From Gammaproteobacteria bacterium (lineage in GTDB: Bacteria > Pseudomonadota > Gammaproteobacteria > Diplorickettsiales > Diplorickettsiaceae), in the NCBI GenBank assembly GCA_013288455.1, contig JABDBU010000028.1:1-9001 (forward strand): a stretch of DNA of 9,001 nucleotides, read 5' to 3'. The stretch's first letter is position 1. Every line of letters begins with the position of its first letter. The notes beneath the pieces are model-generated. The model had not been told where the DNA came from and ran no database searches. It saw only the letters and a program-made list of their open reading frames with translations. The position numbers and the translations under genes were made by a program. Of the stretch, positions 1-6,142 are shown in pieces.

Positions 1-522
1 CAGCTGAAGAGTATGCGCGCCAACTTTGTCCAGACTGTCATGAATAATGGGGGGAAAGTACTACAAAAAAATAGCGGCAAGTTAATTTTACAGCGACCTG
101 GACATTTTCGCTGGCAGGTTGAGCAGCCAAATAAACAATTATTGATTGCTGATGGTCAGAATATCTGGTTTTATGATATCGATTTGCGACAAATTATGGT
201 ACAGAAACAGAAAATGGCGATCGCGGATTCTCCTGCTGCTTTGTTGAGTGGTGATCCCAGTGACTTAATGCAGCATTTTACTGTGGCTTTTTTACAAGGA
301 GGGCATGGATTTTATTTACTACCCAAAGACAAAAATGCGCTATTTCATTCTATAATTTTGATTTTTAAACAAAATCGCTTGTACGAGATGCGTTTATCAG
401 ACAAATTAGGGCAGCAAGCGGTGATCCATTTTTCACAAATTGATCTAAGTTCTACTATTGGCTCCGAGAATTTTCATTTTGTCTTGCCTAAAGATAAAAA
501 TGTAGAAATTGTAAAAGGTTAA
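1..522 (+). CDS. lolA: Outer-membrane lipoprotein carrier protein LolA (5' end outside the window)
   Basis: LolA is the periplasmic chaperone that takes lipoproteins from the LolCDE transporter in the inner membrane to LolB at the outer membrane. The reading frame is open from base 1 (QLKS before the first ATG at 13), so that ATG is internal and the signal peptide and first mature residues lie upstream. Visible family features are the start of the mature fold (MRANFVQTV, matching FHASFTQ in E. coli), then GKLILQRPGHFRW, where the RPxxFRW arginine region is a LolA hallmark, then the LLIADGQNIWFYD strand, which matches LVSDGKTLWFYN. The C-terminal part (FHFVLPKDKNVEIV) matches FTFTPPQGVTV. It ends 5 bases before the CDF transporter gene, suggesting cotranscription. 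In many proteobacteria lolA sits between ftsK and rarA; here the downstream neighbour is different. Confidence 0.93.
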   Translation, partial: QLKSMRANFVQTVMNNGGKVLQKNSGKLILQRPGHFRWQVEQPNKQLLIADGQNIWFYDIDLRQIMVQKQKMAIADSPAALLSGDPSDLMQHFTVAFLQGGHGFYLLPKDKNALFHSIILIFKQNRLYEMRLSDKLGQQAVIHFSQIDLSSTIGSENFHFVLPKDKNVEIVKG

Positions 523-527
523 AAGCG

Positions 528-1436
528 ATGTCGCCTGCGCATGTGCACCATCATCCTCCCTCTGTTGTAACGTTGAATCTAAGTTTTGCATTTGCTGTAT
601 TATTTAATTCAGGTTTTGTGTTAACGGAAGTCGTTTATGCCGTAATTGCTCATTCCGTCAGTTTGCTTTCGGATGCCGTGCATAATTTTGCGGATGTCTT
701 GGGTTTATTGATGTCCTGGGTGGCAGTAGTTTTGGTAAAAAGGCGTTCTACGCAGCGCTATAGCTATGGTTATAAGAAACTTACCATTTTAGCCGCGCTT
801 GCCAACGCGTTATTACTCGTATTTACTTCAGCGCTCATCGTTTATGAATCGCTAAACAAGCTCAGAAACCCGGTGCCTATCAATGAGGTCATTGTCATGG
901 TGGTCGCTTCTGTGGGAATAGTGATTAATAGTGGTACAGCTTTGTTATTTATGAGGCAACGTAAATTTGATCTTAATATCAGAAGTGCGTTCTTACACTT
1001 AGCTTATGATGCGCTAATTGCCTTAGGTGTTGTGTTGGCTGGTGCTATTGTTTATTTCACTAACTGGCAGTGGGTAGATCCAGTGATCAGTGTGGTTATT
1101 GTGGCTATTATTGCGTGGGGGAGCTGGAGTTTATTGCAACACTCTGTTGCATTAATTTTAGGAGCGGTTCCTTATGGTGTCGATCAAAAAGCCGTCTCTA
1201 CCTACTTAAAAAAATTGCCGCGGGTTGAAGCGGTGCATGATCTGCATATTTGGGGTTTAAGTACTCAAGAAACAGCCTTAACAGCGCATTTGGTAATGCC
1301 AGAAGGTGGATTAACTGACCGAGATTACCAGCAAGTTACTCAAGCTTTAGCGGAAAGATTCCAGATTCAGCACGTTACGCTACAGGTAGAGCAAGGACAG
1401 GTACAATATCCCTGTGAGCAGGCCTCAGATTGTTAA
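528..1436 (+). CDS. Cation diffusion facilitator (CDF) family metal efflux transporter, probably zinc
   Basis: This is an inner-membrane metal/proton antiporter of the CDF family (CzcD/ZitB type), expected to export Zn(II) or a similar divalent cation. The 302-residue protein has a short His-rich N-terminus (HVHHH, residues 5-9), about six hydrophobic segments between residues 15 and 210, and a cytoplasmic C-terminal domain (about 213-290, with HDLHIWGLS at 237-245). Metal-site residues are visible: H52xxxD56 in segment 2 (SLLSDAVHNFAD) and H157xxxD161 in segment 5. This HD-HD pattern is known from zinc-type CDFs. YGYKK (80-84) followed by LAALANALLL is also typical. The ATG at 528 has an AAAAGG sequence 9 bases upstream, inside the end of lolA. 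The stop lies 5 bases before the murI ATG. Substrate cannot be fixed from sequence alone, so no gene symbol is given. Confidence 0.93.
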   Translation: MSPAHVHHHPPSVVTLNLSFAFAVLFNSGFVLTEVVYAVIAHSVSLLSDAVHNFADVLGLLMSWVAVVLVKRRSTQRYSYGYKKLTILAALANALLLVFTSALIVYESLNKLRNPVPINEVIVMVVASVGIVINSGTALLFMRQRKFDLNIRSAFLHLAYDALIALGVVLAGAIVYFTNWQWVDPVISVVIVAIIAWGSWSLLQHSVALILGAVPYGVDQKAVSTYLKKLPRVEAVHDLHIWGLSTQETALTAHLVMPEGGLTDRDYQQVTQALAERFQIQHVTLQVEQGQVQYPCEQASDC

Positions 1437-1441
1437 ACGGC

Positions 1442-2263
1442 ATGCCTAATTATTCTTCACAAGCAATTGGCATTTTTGACAGTGGTCTCGGTGGTTTGAC
1501 GCTGGCAAAGGCGCTGACACAGTGTTTACCGGCAGAACCCATCGTGTATTTTGGGGATACTGCCCACGCTCCGTGGGGCGATAAGTCAGCAGCAGCGATC
1601 CAGGCTTACTCCATAAAAATCTGTGATATGTTGCTTAAACAAGACTGTAAGCTTATTTTGATTGCTTGTAACTCTGCTTCAGCTGTGGCTCATGAATTAG
1701 TGAAGGAATATGTAGGTCGTAAAGCAGTAGTCGTCGATGTCATCGACCCCATGGTTGATTATTTAGCAGATAATTATGTTAATAAAACAATAGGATTAAT
1801 TGGGACAAAGCAAACCATTTATTCTAATATTTATAAAAAAAAACTCGATCAACGTAGCGTTAATCTACAGCTTCATGCTCTCGCAACCCCATTACTGGTG
1901 CCGCTCATCGAAGAGGGAGCTGCTGTTGACCCATCGATCTTAATTGATACCATAAAATCCTATCTTTCCGAACCTTCTCTGAGATCCTTGGATGCACTGG
2001 TCTTAGGATGTACCCACTATCCACTGATAAAGCAGTATATACAAAATTTTTATGGTGATGAGGCTGTTTTAATCATTGATTCTACAAATATTGTGACTCA
2101 ATTAGTCAAAAATTTACTGAAAGAGAACGGTATGCTATCTAAGAGTGAAACGTTTCCTCAGAAGAAATTTTATGTTTCAGACTATACGGCGGCGTTTTCA
2201 GCCCTGGCACGTCTCTTTTTCAAGGGACCTGTTATTTTGAAAAAATACCCCTTATGGGAGTAA
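1442..2263 (+). CDS. murI: Glutamate racemase MurI
   Basis: MurI interconverts L- and D-glutamate without a cofactor, supplying D-glutamate for peptidoglycan precursors in the cytoplasm. The 273-residue protein has the expected two-domain motifs: IGIFDSGLGGLT (9-20), YFGDTAHAPWGDKS (36-49), the first catalytic cysteine C76 in IACNSAS, and the second catalytic cysteine C190 in LGCTHYP (188-194), with H192 beside it. Length is close to the usual 260-290. The frame also allows a TTG at 1430 that overlaps the CDF gene stop; I prefer the ATG at 1442 because homologues begin only a few residues before the IGIFDSG strand. Neither start has a strong Shine-Dalgarno, which suggests translational coupling to the upstream gene. 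The motifs CNSAS, AHAPWGDKSAAAIQAYSIKI and the VIDPMV and GLIGTKQT blocks look more like Bacteroidota racemases than the CNTAS/YGTKS form of E. coli (from memory). Confidence 0.94.
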   Translation: MPNYSSQAIGIFDSGLGGLTLAKALTQCLPAEPIVYFGDTAHAPWGDKSAAAIQAYSIKICDMLLKQDCKLILIACNSASAVAHELVKEYVGRKAVVVDVIDPMVDYLADNYVNKTIGLIGTKQTIYSNIYKKKLDQRSVNLQLHALATPLLVPLIEEGAAVDPSILIDTIKSYLSEPSLRSLDALVLGCTHYPLIKQYIQNFYGDEAVLIIDSTNIVTQLVKNLLKENGMLSKSETFPQKKFYVSDYTAAFSALARLFFKGPVILKKYPLWE

Positions 2264-2281
2264 AGGAATGTATGATAAAAT

Positions 2282-2303
2282 AATATAGGTTACAGCCTGT
2301 ATT
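2282..2303 (+). other. Weak hairpin downstream of murI
   Basis: The arms AATATAGG (2282-2289) and CCTGTATT (2296-2303) can form an 8-bp stem with one G-U pair and a 6-base loop, 18 bases after the murI stop. It sits where a terminator would be expected, but it is not followed by a run of T and has few GC pairs. It may be only a weak terminator, an mRNA 3'-end stabiliser or chance. Confidence 0.25.
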
Positions 2304-2342
2304 CCCTGTATTTAAACTCGTGTGTAGCATTTGGGCGGATTA

Positions 2343-2348
2343 TATAGT
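2343..2348 (+). promoter_or_regulatory. Possible -10 element for yccA
   Basis: TATAGT matches the sigma-70 consensus TATAAT at five of six positions and lies 56 bases before the yccA ATG, just before the 10-bp tandem repeats. No convincing -35 hexamer is found at 16-18 bases upstream (the region reads CGTGTGTA), so the call is weak. Confidence 0.25.
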
Positions 2349-2375
2349 ATGGGTTAGTATGGGTTAGTATGGGTT
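2346..2375 (+). repeat. Three perfect 10-bp tandem repeats upstream of yccA
   Basis: The unit AGTATGGGTT occurs three times without mismatch (2346-2355, 2356-2365, 2366-2375). The period is close to one turn of B-DNA, so identical sites would face the same side of the helix. The array lies between a possible -10 element and the yccA ribosome binding site, in the probable 5' leader. It may be a replication-slippage product, a regulator array, or both. Confidence 0.9.
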
Positions 2376-2390
2376 CTGTTTTAATTTGTG

Positions 2391-2397
2391 AAGGAGG
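2391..2397 (+). promoter_or_regulatory. Strong Shine-Dalgarno of yccA
   Basis: AAGGAGG, a near-perfect complement of the 16S rRNA 3' end, lies 6 bases before the ATG at 2404. It is the strongest ribosome binding site in the window and fixes the yccA start. Confidence 0.85.
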
Positions 2398-2403
2398 AGT
2401 GAT

Positions 2404-3078
2404 ATGGCTTCTGGTGGAGTCCTTTCGGGTCGAAGGCTAGAATCTGTTTTAGCAACTAATGCGGTATTGCGTAATACTTATGTCCTGCTTGGCTTGACAA
2501 TGCTTTTTAGTGCGTTGATGTCAGGAGTGGCAATGATGAGTGCTGCGCCAGCGCTGAATCCTTTCGTGACAATTATCGCGTATTTTGCTCTTTTATTTCT
2601 GACTAATTATTTGCGCAACAGTGCTTGGGGTTTGATGTCCGTGTTTGCCTTGACAGGATTCATGGGGTATACCTTAGGCCCTATTTTGAACTACTACATT
2701 CGCGGTTTTTCTAACGGCCAAGAATTGATCATGACGTCTCTCGGTGCGACGGGACTTATCTTTTTCGCGCTGTCTGCCTACGCACTGACTACCCGGAAGG
2801 ATTTTAGTTTTGCGTCGGGTTTTTTAATGGTAGGTATGTTGGTTGCTTTTCTCGCTAGTATCGCCACCTTGTTTTTTCACATGCCTGTTCTGATGCTGGT
2901 AGTTTCAGCAATGTTTGTTTTACTGTCTTCAGGTATCATTCTCTTAAAGACAAGTGAAATCATTCATGGCGGAGAGACCAATTACATTATGGCAACAGTG
3001 ACACTCTATGTGGCCTTATACAATATTTTCTTAAGCTTATTGAATTTATTAGGTGCTTTTGGTGGTAACAGAGATTAA
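2404..3078 (+). CDS. yccA: YccA, BAX inhibitor-1 family inner-membrane protein (FtsH modulator)
   Basis: This is a BAX inhibitor-1/YccA family membrane protein. In E. coli YccA is a substrate of the FtsH protease, associates with HflKC, and can inhibit FtsH when SecY is jammed; the same role is inferred here. The 224 residues match E. coli YccA (219) nearly end to end: VLRNTYVLLGLT (21-32), GFMGYTLGPILN (85-96), SAYALTTRKDFSF (124-136) and the family signature IIHGGETNYI (186-195), followed by the last hydrophobic segment LYVALYNIFLSLL (201-213). About seven membrane segments can be drawn. The start is fixed by the strong ribosome binding site. As in E. coli, tusE follows, here 134 bases downstream. 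The leader carries a 3 x 10-bp repeat that could matter for its expression. Confidence 0.95.
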   Translation: MASGGVLSGRRLESVLATNAVLRNTYVLLGLTMLFSALMSGVAMMSAAPALNPFVTIIAYFALLFLTNYLRNSAWGLMSVFALTGFMGYTLGPILNYYIRGFSNGQELIMTSLGATGLIFFALSAYALTTRKDFSFASGFLMVGMLVAFLASIATLFFHMPVLMLVVSAMFVLLSSGIILLKTSEIIHGGETNYIMATVTLYVALYNIFLSLLNLLGAFGGNRD

Positions 3079-3157
3079 CTAACGTAATATCAGATCAGCA
3101 GCATAGAATTTCCTTTTATGTGGAGGGCCCAGTAGAAGGTTAGAAGAGATGCAAGCG

Positions 3158-3178
3158 ATTTCATGAGATCTATGAAAT
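3158..3178 (+). other. Small hairpin between yccA and tusE
   Basis: ATTTCAT (3158-3164) and ATGAAAT (3172-3178) are perfect inverted 7-mers around a 7-base loop. The stem is AT-rich with no following T run, so it is not a standard terminator. It lies about 35 bases before the tusE start and may be a small operator-like palindrome or chance. The remainder of this 134-base gap shows nothing else I can support. Confidence 0.3.
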
Positions 3179-3197
3179 TAGTCCGAATCGAGTGATC

Positions 3198-3206
3198 GAG
3201 GGGGAG
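3198..3206 (+). promoter_or_regulatory. Shine-Dalgarno that decides a TTG start for tusE
   Basis: GAGGGGGAG ends 6 bases before the TTG at 3213. The only upstream alternative, a GTG at 3192, has no purine-rich stretch before it and would place this sequence inside the gene. The spacing therefore favours the TTG. Confidence 0.65.
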
Positions 3207-3212
3207 TGGCGT

Positions 3213-3542
3213 TTGTTCATTGACAAGGGGAAGGAGATTTTAATTGATGAATATGGTTATCTTGTGCATGCAGCGGATTGGCACGAAAAGATAGCTACCA
3301 TCATTGCTAAAAAAGAAAAATTAGTGCTGATCAAGGATCATTGGCACGTTATTTATTTTTTGCGAAATTTTTATCAGCAATATCATAAAACGCCACCTAT
3401 ACGTGTTTTAGTCAATCAGTTGGTTGTGCAAATCGGTCCTAAAAAAGCGAGTAGCATCTATTTAAATAATCTTTTTCCAAAAGGGGTGCTGCAGCAAGCA
3501 AGCAAACTAGCTGGCTTGCCTCGCCCTGGGCGCTGTATGTGA
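3213..3542 (+). CDS. tusE: TusE/DsrC family sulfur-relay protein
   Basis: TusE is the last cytoplasmic sulfur carrier of the TusABCDE relay; it receives sulfur from TusBCD and hands it to MnmA for 2-thiolation of U34 in tRNA-Lys, -Glu and -Gln. From the TTG at 3213 the protein has 109 residues, exactly the E. coli length, and aligns from its first residues (FIDKGKEI with LIFEGKEI). Family features are EYGYL (13-17), DHWHVIYFLRNFY (42-54), LFPKG (87-91) and the C-terminal AGLPRPGRCM with the sulfur-carrying cysteine at penultimate position 108. The second cysteine of dissimilatory DsrC proteins is absent at its usual site, which supports TusE rather than a sulfite-reductase partner. A longer GTG start at 3192 would add seven residues not found in homologues. 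The gene follows yccA and faces typA tail to tail. Confidence 0.93.
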   Translation: MFIDKGKEILIDEYGYLVHAADWHEKIATIIAKKEKLVLIKDHWHVIYFLRNFYQQYHKTPPIRVLVNQLVVQIGPKKASSIYLNNLFPKGVLQQASKLAGLPRPGRCM

Positions 3543-3591
3543 GGCTGCGATCGCGCGGGTGGTCCACAACTCACGTGAATATCTTTTATCT

Positions 3592-5413
3592 TTAATCTTC
3601 ATTGCTGCGTCCAGCTCGTTTGCGCTCATGCTCCTTTAAAATTTTTTTTCGAAAACGTATGTAATGAGGCGTCAATTCTAACAATTCATCATCGTCGAGA
3701 AATTCTAGGGATTGTTCTAAGGAAAATAGAATAGGGGGTGTTAAAATGATACTTTCATCAGAACCTGCGGCGCGAATGTTGGTCAATTGCTTGCCCTTGA
3801 CGACATTGACCACTAAATCGTTATCCCTAGCATGGATACCGACTATCATTCCTTCATACACATCCGTTTGTGGGCCTACTAGTAGTTTCCCACGTTTCTG
3901 TAAATTAAACAGTGAGAACCCTGTTGTTTTGCCCATTTGATTCGCTATCATGACCCCCGTGGATCGTTTTCCTGGGCTACCCTTTTTTATAGAGCCGTAA
4001 TGATCAAAGACGTGATACATGAGGCCTAGACCTGAGGTTGCTGTCAAAAACTCGTTACGAAAGCCAAATAAAGCACGGGTGGGAATACTATAATCAAGGC
4101 GTACTCGCCCCTTGCCATCCAGGACCACATCCATTAAATCGCCATGACGACTGCCCATTTTTTCCATAACGATACCTTGATGTTGTTCTTCGACATCAAT
4201 TGTTAAAATTTCATAGGGCTCTTTCCATGCGCCGTCTATTTCTTTTAAAATCACTTCTGGACGTGAGACTCCTAGTTCGTAGCCTTCCCTTCGCATAGTT
4301 TCAATTAAAATTGCTAAATGCAATTCACCACGGCCGGATATGCGGAATCGATTGTTATCTTCTGTGTCTTCTACACGCAGCGCAACATTGTGCAGCAATT
4401 CTTTGTTGAGGCGCTCTCGTATCTGTCGGCTTGTAACAAATTTTCCATCTTGACCAGCGAAAGGGGAGTCATTGACCTGAAAGGTCATGCTCATCGTAGG
4501 TTCGTCTACTTGTAAGGGAGGTAAGGCTTCCACAAGATGCGGATCGCATAACGTATCGGAGATATGTAATTTATCGATTCCAGTGACTGCAATAATATCT
4601 CCTGCCTCTGCTTGCTCAATGTCAATGCGTTCTAGGCCGCGGTAGCCCAACACCTGCAATATACGAGCAGAGCGTGTTTTGCCTTGGCGATCTATCAATG
4701 TCACTGGCATGTTGGTTTTTGCAATGCCCCTTTGAATGCGGCCAATGCCGATGGTGCCTACATAGCTAGAATAATCTAAGATGCTGATTTGCATTTGAAA
4801 CGCGCCATCTGGATCAACACAGGGCGGAGCCACTTTCGTTACGATAGTTTCAAAAAGGGGGGGTGAGATCAATGCCAGGTTTCTTGGGATCCAGCGTAGC
4901 ATAGCCTCGTAAAGCAGAGGTATACACAACGGGAAAATCCAGTTGTTCTTCTGTTGCCCCTAAACGATCAAATAGGTCGAAGACTTGGTTGACAACCCAT
5001 TCAGGACGGGCGCTAGGTCTGTCGATTTTATTGATGACAACGATGGGTTTTAAACCTCTAGCAAATGCTTTTTGCGTGACAAAACGAGTTTGTGGCATAG
5101 GTCCGTCGACGGCGTCGACCAACAAAAGTACCGAATCTACCATAGGTAGGATGTGTTCTACTTCACCGCCGAAATCAGCATGGCCAGGCGTATCAACGGT
5201 GTTGATATGATGTCCTTTCCATTGGATGGATATGTTTTTAGCGATAATAGTAATGCCACGTTCACGTTCGAGATCATTGTTATCCATGATACGTTCCACC
5301 ACAGCGGTGTGACCGGACAAAGCTCCCGATTGTTGTAAAAGTTTATCAATTAAGGTGGTCTTTCCATGATCAACGTGGGCGATGATGGCGATGTTACGTA
5401 TGTTTTCGCTCAT
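3592..5413 (-). pseudogene. typA: Translational GTPase TypA/BipA, split by a one-base frameshift
   Basis: TypA (BipA) is an EF-G-like GTPase that binds the ribosome and helps 50S assembly and stress or cold growth. The N-terminal frame (ATG 5413 to a TGA at 4850-4852) holds all G motifs: AHVDHGKT (12-19), RGIT (52-55), DTPGH (74-78), NKID (128-131) and SAL (166-168). The rest continues in another frame from about 4860 to the TAA at 3592, with EF-G-like domains (FQMQISILDYSSYVG, SGRGELHLAILIETMRREG, EPYEILTIDVEEQHQG, RVRLDYSIPTR) and the TypA-specific tail ending in a basic stretch. The break is in seven C on the coding strand; removing one restores DLTPLFETIV, as in E. coli DMTPLYQAIV. The repaired product would have 606 residues, the family norm. 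Both parts are otherwise undamaged, so a sequencing indel, a very recent mutation or slippage are all possible. An upstream TTG at 5437 is open, but homologues start at MSENIRNIAI. Confidence 0.9.
4850..4863 (-). other. Frameshift site in typA: seven C, five T, then TGA
   Basis: The plus strand shows TCAAAAAGGGGGGG, which on the coding strand is a run of seven C, five T, then GA. In the first frame this reads ACC CCC CCT TTT TGA and stops. With six C it reads ACC CCC CTT TTT GAA and continues with the TypA sequence. The stop is preceded by TTT and one more T would allow tRNA-Phe to re-pair after a +1 slip (TTT-T-GAA), loosely like the CTT-TGA site of prfB, but there is no Shine-Dalgarno-like stimulator just upstream. 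Confidence 0.9.
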
Positions 5414-5442
5414 AGGTAGGTGAAAATATGACTCCAAAATGT

Positions 5443-5484
5443 GCAGAAAGGTATGCGATAACGCAGAAAGCCGGCCATTTCTGC
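5443..5484. repeat. Repeated and inverted 7-mer in the typA / 5549 divergent region
   Basis: GCAGAAAG occurs at 5443-5450 and again at 5463-5470, exactly 20 bases apart (about two helical turns). The complement TTTCTGC follows at 5478-5484, so the second copy forms an inverted repeat with an 8-base centre. The element lies between two divergently transcribed genes, where an operator would be expected. I find no promoter hexamers I would trust on either strand in 5438-5548. Confidence 0.5.
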
Positions 5485-5510
5485 CAGCGTGTTCTACACT
5501 TATAGGGAGC

Positions 5511-5536
5511 TACTTACTTTATGTACTTACTTTATG
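5511..5536 (+). repeat. Perfect 13-bp tandem duplication before the 5549 gene
   Basis: TACTTACTTTATG occurs twice head to tail (5511-5523 and 5524-5536), ending 12 bases before the ATG at 5549. The second copy supplies an in-frame ATG at 5534, but that frame reads ATG GGG AAC TGA and stops, so it does not extend the protein. It looks like a recent slippage duplication within the leader. Confidence 0.9.
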
Positions 5537-5548
5537 GGGAACTGATTT

Positions 5549-6118
5549 ATGAAACCGCTTTCACTACAGCCGACGACGGTAGCACAGTGGCAGGCCTTGG
5601 TCAAGGATGCTGAATCAGAGAGTCATTTGACCCTAGATACGGAGCTAGAGAGTTATCTAGTCTTTTTGTTGGGCCGTTTTCATCAAAGAACGGATATTGC
5701 CAACAGTGTATTAGCAAATGAATTTTTATCGTGTTTGGAAAAAAATCCAGAGCAGCAACGCGATTGTTTGCGTGAAGTAGGTGATAAATGTCTATTGTTT
5801 GCTGGTTTTTTTTATGAGCAAGCTGCAAGAAGGTGTGTCAGAATTAAGTATTTTATCGAATTAGGTCAGGCAGCTTACATACAATTAGCAAATCTGTCTA
5901 AGGCGCAACTAGCTTCACTTTACTATGCGCTAAGTTGCGGTTTTGTGAATCTCATGGAGGTTTTACACACGATCCGTGGTTTCAGCAATCCGATGAATGA
6001 ATTAACACTTTTGCAAGCTGTTGAGTTATGGACGGATGTGAAAAGTCAACATGCTTTGAGAGTGCTACAGCGACGCACAACCTCCCTCATTGTCTGTGAG
6101 CCTCCAAATAAGCAGTGA
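5549..6118 (+). CDS. Conserved protein of unknown function, 189 residues, soluble and probably helical
   Basis: I do not recognise a named family. The protein has no signal peptide and no membrane segment, and looks mostly alpha-helical. Its middle has the character of a conserved core: ESYLVFLLGRFHQRTDIAN (34-52), LREVGDKCLLFAGFFYEQA (74-92) and YFIELGQAAYIQLA (101-114); I have an impression of similar uncharacterised proteins in other gammaproteobacteria, which is recollection rather than a search. Six cysteines are spread out (62, 73, 81, 96, 130, 183) without a CxxC pair. An in-frame TGA two codons upstream makes the ATG at 5549 the earliest start, and GGGGA lies 10 bases before it. It is divergent from typA and lies 84 bases ahead of ubiE on the same strand, so it could be read through into the ubiquinone genes, but a separate ubiE promoter is plausible. 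The tail after about residue 178 is polar and likely disordered. Confidence 0.85.
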   Translation: MKPLSLQPTTVAQWQALVKDAESESHLTLDTELESYLVFLLGRFHQRTDIANSVLANEFLSCLEKNPEQQRDCLREVGDKCLLFAGFFYEQAARRCVRIKYFIELGQAAYIQLANLSKAQLASLYYALSCGFVNLMEVLHTIRGFSNPMNELTLLQAVELWTDVKSQHALRVLQRRTTSLIVCEPPNKQ

Positions 6119-6142
6119 ATATACCGCTCGTATGCTAATTTC

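Noticed and set aside
217..224. GCGATCGC octamer, also at 3547-3554, resembling the cyanobacterial HIP1 element
   Set aside because: Only two copies in 9 kb, one inside lolA; too few to claim an over-represented element.
1430..1441. TTG start for murI overlapping the CDF gene
   Set aside because: It adds four residues, has no better ribosome binding site than the ATG at 1442, and is not needed for the fold.
3140..3200. Possible tRNA-like element (7-bp arm with 7-base loop, followed by GTCCGAATCGA)
   Set aside because: The T-arm does not pair, no acceptor stem or D-arm can be drawn, and the hairpin alone is not enough.
3494..3532. GC-rich inverted repeats near the tusE stop (GCAAGC/GCTTGC and CGCCCTGGGCG), as a terminator
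   Set aside because: They lie inside the conserved TusE C-terminal coding sequence and no T run follows; coding constraint explains them.
3543..3591. Bidirectional terminator in the convergent tusE/typA gap
   Set aside because: The 49-base gap has only the short palindromes GCGATCGC and GTGGTCCAC and no stem followed by a T tract on either strand.
4318..4515. Plus-strand open frame of 65 codons, and similar ones at 3746-3940, 4989-5210 and 5153-5338
   Set aside because: All lie opposite typA, which has strong family motifs on the reverse strand; none shows a ribosome binding site or recognisable protein.
5158..5349. Reverse-strand open frame of 63 codons in another frame of typA
   Set aside because: It overlaps the G-motif coding part of typA and encodes nothing recognisable.
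5601..5828. Reverse-strand open frames at 5601-5828, 7431-7655 and 8508-8705
   Set aside because: Each lies opposite a well-supported forward gene (the 5549 gene, ubiJ/ubiB and ubiB) and shows no domain or start signal.
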